Source: a virus. From it: 36,307 nucleotides of DNA. Numbering within the stretch: the stretch's first letter is position 1; the number at the start of each line of letters is the position of its first letter. Both the position numbers and the translations under genes were made by a program. Positions 7,797-13,810 of this stretch are shown one piece after another. The notes below the pieces were generated by a model. The model did no database searches. It saw only the letters and a program-made list of their open reading frames with translations, and was not told the origin of the DNA. The stretch lies in the IMG/VR virus record IMGVR_UViG_3300048836_001251, positions 1 to 36,307 of that record, one strand, 5' to 3'.

Positions 7797-8200
7797 GAGG
7801 CTGAGCGCGCGCTTTCTCCACAGGCGGCGGTGGGTTGGCGTTGGGCATCTTTGGCGGCGAGGATGATGCCGAGGGCGCGATGCATCTCGCGAATCATCCA
7901 AAGGGGCCATGCGCGCACGATGCTGACGACGTCGCGAAAGGGTTTCTCCTCGGAGAAGCGACCAGAAGCGTGCTGCATGATGAAGACGACGAGATCATCG
8001 ACGTGGATCTTGTAGGTGAAATGAGGGCGTCGATCCTCACCTTCGGTTTGGAATTTCTGAGCGGTGAGCTTGCCTGTTTTGATCCGCGCGCGGATGAAGC
8101 TGCGGGACCACCCGGAGTGCATGGCGGCTTCGTCCAGCGAGAACCACCGTTGATCCGGCAGGCGGGAATAGATAAGGGCGCGACCTGGTATGTATGACAT
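7793..8200 (-). CDS. Excisionase/MerR-like helix-turn-helix protein
   Basis: A 135-residue protein. Residues about 18-60 (WFSLDEAAMHSGWSRSFIRARIKTGKLTAQKF) fit the excisionase/AlpA-type winged HTH: an aromatic, a DEAA helix, a GWSRS turn and a recognition helix, then a basic KTGKL turn. The remaining helical half (DDLVVFIMQHASGRFSEEKPF...) may dimerise. The start at 8198-8200 follows AACCAACCAACCAGCCAC, the clearest example of the early leader. It could be an early regulator or a directionality factor for the integron-type recombinase encoded at the left end; both are inferences. Confidence 0.65.
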   Translation of the reverse strand: MSYIPGRALIYSRLPDQRWFSLDEAAMHSGWSRSFIRARIKTGKLTAQKFQTEGEDRRPHFTYKIHVDDLVVFIMQHASGRFSEEKPFRDVVSIVRAWPLWMIREMHRALGIILAAKDAQRQPTAACGESARSAS

Positions 8201-8244
8201 GTGGCTGGTTGGTTGGTTCCTTGTGCTTTGTGCTTTGTTTAACG

Positions 8245-8544
8245 CTATGCGCGGGGGGCGATGGCGAGGGCATCGGGAGGGAATTCGTCGCGGGCGGGAT
8301 CGGAGAGAGGGAGATCCTCTATGGTGAGGAGAACGGCGGGCATGAGTTCGCCCCATGGGGCTTGGACGACGATGAGTGTGGAGCCTGGCATGTGGGCGGT
8401 CTGGGCGCGGAGATCGGCGAGGGTCATGGTGTGAGGGGCTGGTTTGGGGCGGGCGGGTTTTTCCCAGTGAGGGCCGAGGGCGGGGTTGTAGTCCGGGTGG
8501 GCGGGGTGATTTGAGTAGTCGGGATGTGAGGGGTTGAGGGGCAT
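8245..8544 (-). CDS. Hypothetical early protein with DYxNHP motif
   Basis: A 99-residue protein. The N-terminus is Pro/His-rich with HPDYSNHPAHPDYNPAL, a motif that recurs in the protein at 10331-10621 (DYTNHPQSPDYDPT). The C-terminal half (MTLADLRAQTAHMPGSTLIVVQAPWGELMPAVLLT) looks like a small alpha/beta fold. The start ATG is 17 bases from the foot of a perfect inverted repeat in the upstream gap. No family is recognised. Confidence 0.55.
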   Translation of the reverse strand: MPLNPSHPDYSNHPAHPDYNPALGPHWEKPARPKPAPHTMTLADLRAQTAHMPGSTLIVVQAPWGELMPAVLLTIEDLPLSDPARDEFPPDALAIAPRA

Positions 8545-8560
8545 GGCAGTGGAGAGGTGG

Positions 8561-8627
8561 TGGGGCGGATGCGTAGCGGCGCTTTCTCAGACGCAGGCCA
8601 TCTTTACAGGGAGGCCCATCCGCCCCA
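8561..8627. repeat. Long-stem intergenic inverted repeat, copy B
   Basis: An 11-bp perfect stem (TGGGGCGGATG at 8561-8571 with CATCCGCCCCA at 8617-8627) encloses 45 bases. The loop contains GGCC..GGCC (8596-8599/8613-8616), which can stack on the outer stem, and a weaker CGT..ACG hairpin. Its nine core stem bases GGGCGGATG are the same as in the element at 26420-26481. It fills the gap between two minus-strand early genes, directly after a TAA stop. There is no T-tract, so a simple terminator is unlikely. Confidence 0.65.
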
Positions 8628-8631
8628 TTTG

Positions 8632-8835
8632 TTAGGGGAAAGGGTTTTGGGGTTTGGTGATTGGAGGTGTGGCGTTGTAGAGATCGTGAAAGTGGGCGGC
8701 GGCTTGGGACCAGGCATCGCTGGCGATGCGGGAGCGCTGGCGGTCGGTGAGGAGGCCTGCGGTGGCGAAGCCAAGGAGGGTTCCGAGGACAAGGCCGGAG
8801 AAGCAGGCGATGGAGTAGAGGATGATGGGTAACAT
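8632..8835 (-). CDS. Small membrane protein (67 aa)
   Basis: A 67-residue protein, MLPIILYSIACFSGLVLGTLLGFATAGLL, giving one long or two short N-terminal membrane helices, then a polar tail DRQRSRIASDAWSQAAAHFHDLY. Its stop TAA sits inside TGTTAG immediately left of the inverted repeat. The leader CTCCATATCTCCC carries no Shine-Dalgarno. Architecture (hydrophobic N-terminus, basic junction, amphipathic tail) is like the 55-residue protein at 7405-7572. Function unknown. Confidence 0.6.
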   Translation of the reverse strand: MLPIILYSIACFSGLVLGTLLGFATAGLLTDRQRSRIASDAWSQAAAHFHDLYNATPPITKPQNPFP

Positions 8836-8854
8836 GGGAGATATGGAGTTTCCG

Positions 8855-10021
8855 TTAGATGTTGGCGAGTTTGCGGAATGTGGCGGCGAAGGGTTTGACT
8901 GTGTGTTCGTAGAGGTCGCGGAGTTCGGCGATGGGGAGGGGTTCGAGGTCGGCACCGTCGTTGTTGACGAAGTTTGTTAGAAACATAGCGACGGAGCCTT
9001 TCTCAACCCGGCCGGGCTTCTCCGTGCCAAGGAAGATGAGGCGGGCGGCGATTTGGCGTTCCTTGAGGAGGGCTGCGGGACTCGATGCTAGCTTTTTCTT
9101 TCCGCCGTTTTTACCGAAGGGGTTGTTGGAGGAGTTTGGCTTTTCCGGGGGCTCGTAGCCGAGGGAGGAAAGGAAGTCGGACTGTTGGAGCAGATCGCGC
9201 TGGGTTTTATCCTGGCAGATGGATTGGACGGTGTTGCCGATGTGCTCTGCTTCCTCCGGGGTCCATTCCCACGGGAGCTTCTGGCAGATGGTGATGACAT
9301 CACCGCCCTCGGCATTGGCCTTGGCTTCCACGGCATCCGCGATGAGCATCCACCGCTTGGCCGTTGCTTCTGTGATGCCTGCGACATCTGCAAGCATGGA
9401 TGTCCAACTCTCCATGCCCGATGTGTTTTCGCGCTTACGCGGACGGCCACCATTGGGATTACGCGGACCAAAATGAAACTCGCGGAGCGCCCTGAGCGTG
9501 AGGCCTGCCATCGCCATGGCGGCGATGCTGGCACGGGAGTAGAGTTTTACCTGGCCGGCCCAGTGGGCAAGATTTTCCTTAGCAGTTTCCACAGCAGCGA
9601 GGGCGGAGGCCTGGAGGGGAGAGAGGGAGGTAATGGGAGCGCCGGGGAGGAGGGACTCGGGGGAGAGGACTTCTAATTGAGTATTGATTATTGGAGATTG
9701 ATTATTTGAAGATTCTGGAAGGCCGTATTCTTTGCGGCCGGCTTTTTCGTAGGCTTGGATGTGATCTTCGACAGTGAGGGCGGGAAGTTTTTTGAGCGCG
9801 GACTTGAGTTGGTTGATGACGGAGCGGCGGTGATTGCAGCGGACTTCGATGGAGAGTGAGTTTTCCAAACACTCGCGGACCTCGGCTGGTGACCGACCGA
9901 TCTTATTGGCCACTACGGTTTTGATGCGGGAAGAGGAGCGCAATAGGCTCGCTGTTTGAGTGATCTCTGCGACATCATCGCCGATGGACGGGGTGGCGAT
10001 TGCTTTGGCTAGTGTGGACAT
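8855..10021 (-). CDS. Large early protein with HTH-like segment, DUF3102-like
   Basis: A 388-residue protein. Residues about 20-85 are helical (SSRIKTVVANKIGRSPAEVRECLE...). Residues about 145-240 contain AHWAGQVKLYSRASIAAMAMAGLTLRALR and then ESWTSMLADVAGITEATAKRWMLIADAV. That second part reads like the DUF3102/KilA-related pattern 'short wait - W - HTH ITEATAKRWM' found in phage and plasmid DNA-binding proteins. The 285-320 region is a low-complexity Asn/Lys/Gly linker, followed by a helical C-terminal domain. It is the largest gene between the switch and the transposase, so it may be an early replication or regulatory protein. This is inference. Confidence 0.6.
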   Translation of the reverse strand: MSTLAKAIATPSIGDDVAEITQTASLLRSSSRIKTVVANKIGRSPAEVRECLENSLSIEVRCNHRRSVINQLKSALKKLPALTVEDHIQAYEKAGRKEYGLPESSNNQSPIINTQLEVLSPESLLPGAPITSLSPLQASALAAVETAKENLAHWAGQVKLYSRASIAAMAMAGLTLRALREFHFGPRNPNGGRPRKRENTSGMESWTSMLADVAGITEATAKRWMLIADAVEAKANAEGGDVITICQKLPWEWTPEEAEHIGNTVQSICQDKTQRDLLQQSDFLSSLGYEPPEKPNSSNNPFGKNGGKKKLASSPAALLKERQIAARLIFLGTEKPGRVEKGSVAMFLTNFVNNDGADLEPLPIAELRDLYEHTVKPFAATFRKLANI

Positions 10022-10028
10022 GGGATTG

Positions 10029-10283
10029 TTAGAAGAGAGAGAGTTGAGTGGCGGAGTCTAGGCGGTAGGAGGAGTGGACCATGCGGCCTTTGCGTTGGTT
10101 GCGGTGCAGGATGGTGATGCCAGGGCGCAGGCGGAGATCCGCGATGCGGCTATGAACGGCCATGGAGCCGGAGACGGCGTGGAGTTCAGGAAGGCTGACC
10201 CACTGCCCCTCGCGGCGCTGCAACTCGGCGAGGATGAGGTCGCATTGTGAGGCACCGGCAGTGGCTGAGGGGTGGGTGGTCAT
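10029..10283 (-). CDS. Winged-helix DNA-binding protein (84 aa)
   Basis: An 84-residue protein with the layout of a small winged helix: CDLILAELQRREGQWVSLPELHAVSG, then SMAVHSRIADLRLRPGITILHR for the recognition helix and wing. A stretch of this type (LxELxxRxGxWVxLPELxxxSGxxxVHSRIxDLR) is common in Mu-like prophages and is usually annotated HTH. The stop is in TGTTAG, eight bases before the next gene. It likely acts on phage promoters. Confidence 0.65.
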   Translation of the reverse strand: MTTHPSATAGASQCDLILAELQRREGQWVSLPELHAVSGSMAVHSRIADLRLRPGITILHRNQRKGRMVHSSYRLDSATQLSLF

Positions 10284-10330
10284 GGTGGAAGTTTGCTAGT
10301 GTTCAGTTTCCAGTTTTCAGGGAAGAGGAG

Positions 10331-10621
10331 TCAGAACTCGTCGTGGCCGGTGGGGCGTGAGGCGTTGTTGATGCTGTGCCAAAGGGCCTTGGTGGCATCG
10401 GCGTGATTGCCGATCATCTCCCATTGATCGACCCAGCCTTGGAGCGGGCAGGAGGTTTGAGCGGCAGCGTAGAGGAGCGTCTGCGCCTGCTGGATGAGAT
10501 GGAGAGTTTTTATCCGTGCGGCGGCGGCTTGTGCGGCACTGGTGAGTGGGATGCCGTCTGCGTCCTTGGTGGGATCGTAGTCGGGGGACTGTGGGTGGTT
10601 TGTGTAGTCGATGGTGCTCAT
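10331..10621 (-). CDS. Hypothetical early protein with DYxNHP motif
   Basis: A 96-residue protein. The N-terminus (IDYTNHPQSPDYDPT) matches a motif in the 99-residue protein at 8245-8544. The remainder is helical (AAQAAAARIKTLHLIQQAQTLLYAA, then WEMIGNHADATKALWHSI). I chose the ATG at 10619-10621, which follows CTAACAACCAGCCACACG; longer in-frame readings overlap the upstream gene. The family is unknown. Confidence 0.55.
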   Translation of the reverse strand: MSTIDYTNHPQSPDYDPTKDADGIPLTSAAQAAAARIKTLHLIQQAQTLLYAAAQTSCPLQGWVDQWEMIGNHADATKALWHSINNASRPTGHDEF

Positions 10622-10635
10622 CGTGTGGCTGGTTG

Positions 10636-10881
10636 TTAGGAGTTGAGGAGAGAGGTGAGGAGGAGCTGCTGGCGTTCGACGGTGCGGAGGTGCTCGGCGT
10701 GCTCGCGGGCGGTGATGGCCTCGCTGCTTTGCTCGGGGTAGAGGGAGGCGATGCCTTCGCAGACCATGATGCGCTCCGTGGTGGTGAGGGTGTCCAGGTG
10801 GGCTGCAGCGACGCGGGCGAGAAGGCGGCGGCTCGATTCGGTGCGGGCGGGAAGGCCTAATTGGTGATTGAGTTTTTTCAT
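10636..10881 (-). CDS. Small helical early protein (81 aa)
   Basis: An 81-residue protein, MKKLNHQLGLPARTESSRRLLARVAAAHLDTLTTTERIMVCEGIASLY..., predicted all-helical with a basic first half. The start follows CTAACAACCAGCCTCAGC. It is the second gene of the early operon, where Mu-like phages keep small regulatory or host-interaction proteins. No motif allows a firm call. Confidence 0.55.
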   Translation of the reverse strand: MKKLNHQLGLPARTESSRRLLARVAAAHLDTLTTTERIMVCEGIASLYPEQSSEAITAREHAEHLRTVERQQLLLTSLLNS

Positions 10882-10910
10882 GCTGAGGCTGGTTGTTAGA
10901 GTGGGGATGA

Positions 10911-11132
10911 TTATTTGTGTTGCTCTTTGCGCTGGGCTGCGCGGTTGGCTTTGAGGAATGCGGGGTGGGTCTTGAGCCAGTCGTTCCAGCGGGCCATGAG
11001 TACTTTGCTGTCCCGCTTGCCGGAGAGCACGGCGTGGAGGTGGCCGCGATGGACACCAAGTTCCCGCGCGGCGATGGAGCTGCCAGGAAAGCGGCAGTAG
11101 GGACCATTGGATTGGTGGGGAATTTTATTCAT
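10911..11132 (-). CDS. Ner/Cro-like early regulator
   Basis: A 73-residue protein. Residues about 19-50 form a compact HTH (SSIAARELGVHRGHLHAVLSGKRDSKVL) with an additional WNDWLKTHP helix. It is the first gene leftward from the switch and faces the repressor gene, which is the position of Ner in Mu (75 aa). Known role of Ner: it represses the early and repressor promoters once the lytic choice is made. It probably binds within 11133-11207. The gene for its antagonist starts 76 bases away on the other strand. Confidence 0.7.
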   Translation of the reverse strand: MNKIPHQSNGPYCRFPGSSIAARELGVHRGHLHAVLSGKRDSKVLMARWNDWLKTHPAFLKANRAAQRKEQHK

Positions 11133-11179
11133 TTTTCCGTAGTGTTTGGTTCTTGTGGCGGTGCGCGAAACGTGCGACA

Positions 11180-11266
11180 GTCAGAACTCTTACGAAAGAA
11201 CTCTGACATGTCCACTGCAAAAAGTAAGAATTCTGACAATTTTTTGTTGAGGCTAAGATCTCTGAT
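11180..11266. promoter_or_regulatory. Operator array of the lysogeny switch
   Basis: Four copies of a 13-base half-site fitting TAAGANYTCTGAC: minus strand 11180-11192 (TAAGAGTTCTGAC), and plus strand 11195-11207 (AAAGAACTCTGAC), 11225-11237 (TAAGAATTCTGAC) and 11254-11266 (TAAGATCTCTGAT). The first two form a nearly perfect 28-bp palindrome that ends at the base before the repressor ATG. The last two are spaced 30 and 29 bp on, about three helical turns, inside the repressor reading frame. Binding would block repressor translation/transcription and the leftward early promoter. I could not define -35/-10 boxes with confidence. Confidence 0.7.
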
Positions 11267-11660
11267 GGAAAATAGCGGAATATCGAAAGCGCAACTGGCT
11301 CGCGAATTAGGAGTCAGTAATGCTCATGTAGCCAATTGGCTCAGTGGACAAATGCCAAGAGCTGAGCATTTATTGCCTATTTCAAAGCATTTTAATGTAA
11401 CCATGGAATGGCTCCTCTGCGGGCAAGATGCCGCGCCGAGTGGACCAGGAGGCCCTGGGAATGCACCGATGTATAACCCTGGGCTGGGAGCCAAAGCGCG
11501 GATCGACAAGAGCAAGGATCTGATGGAAAAGGCCGGACATTACCGAACGGTGGCGGCGCGGATGGAGACGGATCGGCAGGAGATGTTGGACCTTGCCGCT
11601 ACCTTCGAGGATATGGCGCAGGCTGTTCTGGAAGATGAAGACGATTTTGAAGAGGACTGA
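11208..11660 (+). CDS. XRE-family phage repressor (c-like)
   Basis: A 150-residue protein. Residues about 13-70 are a lambda-repressor-like HTH (LRSLMENSGISKAQLARELGVSNAHVANWLSGQMPR...ISKHFNVTMEWLL). Residues 72-95 are a Gly/Pro linker, and 100-150 are a helical, very acidic C-terminus ending EDEDDFEED. There is no LexA-type Ser/Lys protease domain, so RecA-triggered self-cleavage is not expected. The ATG immediately follows the 28-bp palindrome, so there is no room for a Shine-Dalgarno separate from the operator. Its DNA is less GC-rich at the 5' end than neighbouring genes. It is followed by three terminators. Confidence 0.82.
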   Translation: MSTAKSKNSDNFLLRLRSLMENSGISKAQLARELGVSNAHVANWLSGQMPRAEHLLPISKHFNVTMEWLLCGQDAAPSGPGGPGNAPMYNPGLGAKARIDKSKDLMEKAGHYRTVAARMETDRQEMLDLAATFEDMAQAVLEDEDDFEED

Positions 11661-11675
11661 TAATCAATGGGTTAC

Positions 11676-11707
11676 AAATAAACCGCTCACGATGAGCGGT
11701 TTATTTT
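11676..11707 (+). terminator. Intrinsic terminator 1 after repressor
   Basis: A perfect 13-bp stem, AAATAAACCGCTC (11676-11688) with GAGCGGTTTATTT (11694-11706), with a 5-base loop ACGAT and a T-run at the end. The A-rich 5' arm would also make it work in the opposite direction. Confidence 0.85.
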
Positions 11708-11723
11708 GGCTCTGTGGCTCTCG

Positions 11724-11754
11724 AATAAATGCGACACGGTGTCGCATTTATTTT
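11724..11754 (+). terminator. Intrinsic terminator 2 after repressor
   Basis: A 29-base perfect palindrome: AATAAATGCGAC (11724-11735) pairs with GTCGCATTTATT, leaving a loop of about five bases, then TTTT. It is bidirectional by symmetry. It lies 17 bases downstream of terminator 1. Confidence 0.82.
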
Positions 11755-11798
11755 GTCAGACTTAAAACCCTGTCACTGATAATCAACGAGTTGCAAAT

Positions 11799-11822
11799 AA
11801 ACCCGCCACGGTGGCCGGTTTT
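11799..11822 (+). terminator. Weak intrinsic terminator 3
   Basis: A 9-bp stem with one mismatch (AAACCCGCC at 11799-11807, GGCCGGTTT at 11813-11821) and loop ACGGT, followed by only a short T-run. It comes at the end of the second 28-bp direct repeat and is probably a decayed or diverged copy of terminator 1. Confidence 0.55.
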
Positions 11823-11860
11823 CGGCTTGATGTGGCGCGGGCGACAAAAGAAAAGAAAGT

Positions 11861-12028
11861 ATGGACATCATAAGAAGTGGGCCCTTCGAGACTGGGGAGC
11901 CGGGATTTCTACACTGCCCGGTGCGGTTGGTACCGGCGAACGAGCGGTATGCGGTGGATGAGGTGGGGCTGGAGCAAGTTTCCTGGGCGTATCCGGTATG
12001 GGGCCGGTGGAGCCAGGTTTGGAAGTGA
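11861..12028 (+). CDS. Small hypothetical protein (55 aa)
   Basis: An open frame read directly from the sequence: MDIIRSGPFETGEPGFLHCPV..., rich in aromatic residues at its C-terminus (VSWAYPVWGRWSQVWK). A purine-rich AAAAGAAAAGAAAGT precedes the ATG. It ends 11 bases before the start of the exported protein gene, and the Shine-Dalgarno of that gene lies right after this stop. It is the first gene after the terminator stack, so it probably starts a separate transcript. Family unknown. Confidence 0.5.
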   Translation: MDIIRSGPFETGEPGFLHCPVRLVPANERYAVDEVGLEQVSWAYPVWGRWSQVWK

Positions 12029-12039
12029 AAGGAGATACT

Positions 12040-12789
12040 ATGAAGACGATACCCTTGCTCACGTTATTGATGGGGCTGACGATAGCGACTGCAACGGGGC
12101 AGGCTGTTAAGACGCATTTCCACATCGGGCGTGTGGATGGAGACGGGCCGTCGAGGCCTTACCTGGCCCGCACGCCTTACACGCTCCGCTGGAATGTGGA
12201 CCCAAAGTATAAGCTGTATGGGAACCGTGATCCACGAGTGAAGGTGGAGAGTTACATTGCGGCTGTGCATGTGAGGGACGTGGAGACCGGCAGGATTGTC
12301 CACAGCCTGGGGCAGGTGCCTTACAATGGAGAGACGCGCGTGCCGGTGGCGGGAAGGCACACAGTGGAGTTTTTCTCGACGGCCCCGTGGGAGGCTTCCT
12401 ACGTAGAGGACAAGACGATACTGGAAGCGGCTGCCCGCCGCGGCGAACTAAAGGCTGACCAAACTGTACGAGAGGCATCGAAAAACAGTGTGGCCACGCG
12501 TGGTGAGAGCGTGGCGGCGGTGAAGCAGGCGACTTTATTAGAAATCGGAAAAGTGCGCTCGACGATAGGAGAAACGGCGGCGAATGAGTTGGAGATGGCC
12601 GCGCAAAAAGCCGCACAGCTCGCAAGCGACCCAGCGGATTTCACAAGGCGATTTACCGCTTTGACGGCTGACGTTTTGGAAAACAGCAAGACCAGGCAAG
12701 CCGTGACCAAACCACAAATACAGGCTCTTCTGCCAGCCAGCGAGTGGGATGGAAGAGCCCTGCCGCCAGGGATGGAGAAAGCCAAATAG
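12040..12789 (+). CDS. Exported protein with signal peptide, possible lysogenic-conversion gene
   Basis: A 249-residue protein. Residues 1-19 are a classic Sec signal (MKTIPLLTLLMGLTIATATG, with cleavage likely near ATGQA). Residues about 30-125 look beta-rich and Ig-like (YTLRWNVDPKYKLYG, VAGRHTVEFFSTAPWEASYVEDKT). Residues 130-235 are helical and Ala/Glu-rich. A canonical Shine-Dalgarno AAGGAGA sits 5 bases upstream of the ATG at 12040, unlike most genes in this element; an upstream in-frame ATG at 11998 is rejected because it disrupts the signal peptide. It lies between the repressor terminators and the lysis genes, the usual site of cargo in temperate phages. A role at the cell surface is inferred. 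Confidence 0.7.
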   Translation: MKTIPLLTLLMGLTIATATGQAVKTHFHIGRVDGDGPSRPYLARTPYTLRWNVDPKYKLYGNRDPRVKVESYIAAVHVRDVETGRIVHSLGQVPYNGETRVPVAGRHTVEFFSTAPWEASYVEDKTILEAAARRGELKADQTVREASKNSVATRGESVAAVKQATLLEIGKVRSTIGETAANELEMAAQKAAQLASDPADFTRRFTALTADVLENSKTRQAVTKPQIQALLPASEWDGRALPPGMEKAK

Positions 12790-12806
12790 CCACTGAGCAA
12801 ATCAAT

Positions 12807-12995
12807 ATGAGCGATAGCGAAGAAAAACCGAAACCGAAGCTGGAAGACATCCGAGGTCCGATCATGCGGTTGGATGCTGGCAGACAACAGCGGATCGATG
12901 AATCTGTGGAGCTGCGAGCGAAGCAGGCGAACCGGGAGTCTATCCACAACGCAAAGCCGCCAGATACCAGGCAGCCAGGAAAACGAGAGGAGTAG
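12807..12995 (+). CDS. Small charged protein (62 aa)
   Basis: A 62-residue, strongly charged and probably disordered protein (MSDSEEKPKPKLEDIRG...DTRQPGKREE). It starts 17 bases after the exported-protein stop, and GAGC lies only weakly near the ATG. Its last 56 bases overlap, on the other strand, the end of the membrane-protein gene at 12940-13422. The two are convergent and could influence each other's expression. No family is recognised. Confidence 0.45.
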   Translation: MSDSEEKPKPKLEDIRGPIMRLDAGRQQRIDESVELRAKQANRESIHNAKPPDTRQPGKREE

Positions 12996-13422
12996 CACAG
13001 GCGGCGAAGCGGATCTTCACAAGAGCCTTGGCCTTTTTCTGGCCATTGCGGATGGCGTAAAGAATGGCGTCTTCCATGTGGTGTAAATTGATCTCCCGGA
13101 TGCCCAGGGTATCGAACTCGGGCTTGTAGAGATTGAGGGGATGATTGGCGGGAGGCAAGGCAGGCTTGAAGGCCAGGCACTTGAACTGGACGGCAGCGGC
13201 GAGGGCAAAGAGCCAGAGAGAGGTGATGATGACGGCGATGGCCAATGGCCAGTGCGGCGAGGAAGAGGTGAGCTGTGAAAGCGCCCATGCGATGCAGGCC
13301 GCGCCGCCGGTAAAAAGGAAACCAAGCGTGAGATTGGATTCCTGGCGCGTGGTTTCATTGACCCTTTGCTGCCATTGGAAGTTTGCGAGCCCTTGCTGCT
13401 CCGCGTAATCGATGAGATCCAT
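12940..13422 (-). CDS. Membrane protein of unknown function
   Basis: A 160-residue protein on the strand opposite to its neighbours. The N-terminal 30 residues are amphipathic (MDLIDYAEQQGLANFQWQQRVNETTRQ). Three hydrophobic stretches follow: about 32-50 (LGFLFTGGAACIAWALSQL), 57-78 (WPLAIAVIITSLWLFALAAAV) and 140-157 (ACATPLVFLAAWYLAAL). A cytoplasmic or periplasmic helical segment lies between the second and third (LYKPEFDTLGIREINLHHMEDAI). I chose the ATG at 13420-13422. Its reverse orientation within an otherwise rightward region suggests expression in the lysogen, for example for superinfection exclusion. That is inference. Confidence 0.65.
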   Translation of the reverse strand: MDLIDYAEQQGLANFQWQQRVNETTRQESNLTLGFLFTGGAACIAWALSQLTSSSPHWPLAIAVIITSLWLFALAAAVQFKCLAFKPALPPANHPLNLYKPEFDTLGIREINLHHMEDAILYAIRNGQKKAKALVKIRFAACATPLVFLAAWYLAALRCG

Positions 13423-13504
13423 GAGATATGAATAAGGCCTTGCCGAGGTGATATGCAAACCTTCATTGCAGGGGGGGCATGGATGACACGGGTATTGCTT
13501 GGTG

Positions 13505-13810
13505 ATGGGGAGCGATGGCAGATGCCATGGCGTGAACGGTGACCTGGAAGCCAACGCAAAGAATACACCTGATCGTATTCTGCAACGGCTCTTCTACCGC
13601 CAGAAAATACACACATTTGCAACCTACTACCATTTTGCCGCCCATCTGTGGTTGATCGGTTGGCCATCCAGCGCGGCACTTTATGCCGCTGTAATTTCAT
13701 GGGTCATGCTGCCGTTCACAGGAGCAAAGGTGTGGCAGGCGCATGAAATGCTCACGTTGGCTCGTGATGCGGAAGATCTGCAAAGGAGGAACGATGATCT
13801 ACTACGATAA
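13505..13810 (+). CDS. Small membrane protein upstream of endolysin, holin candidate
   Basis: A 101-residue protein with two hydrophobic segments: about 42-58 (YYHFAAHLWLIGWPSSA) and 59-77 (ALYAAVISWVMLPFTGAKV). A charged helical C-terminus follows (AHEMLTLARDAEDLQRRNDDLLR). It overlaps the endolysin start by 17 bases, the position and layout of a phage holin or lysis accessory. The start is uncertain: ATG at 13505 is used; GTG at 13532 would give 92 residues. The second membrane protein after the endolysin (14506) is an equally good holin candidate. Confidence 0.55.
   Translation: MGSDGRCHGVNGDLEANAKNTPDRILQRLFYRQKIHTFATYYHFAAHLWLIGWPSSAALYAAVISWVMLPFTGAKVWQAHEMLTLARDAEDLQRRNDDLLR

Larger units (their letters stand above)
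11657..11803 (+). repeat. Direct repeat preceding two terminators
   Basis: The 28 bases at 11657-11684 and 11776-11803 differ at three positions (both begin CTGATAATCAA and end CAAATAAACC). The first copy overlaps the stop codon of the repressor, and each copy runs straight into a hairpin. This indicates duplication of a gene-end/terminator unit or recombination between two related units. Confidence 0.75.

Noticed and set aside
11998-12039. Upstream in-frame ATG for the exported protein
   Set aside because: It would add 14 charged residues before the signal peptide, overlap the 55-residue gene, and ignore the strong Shine-Dalgarno before 12040.
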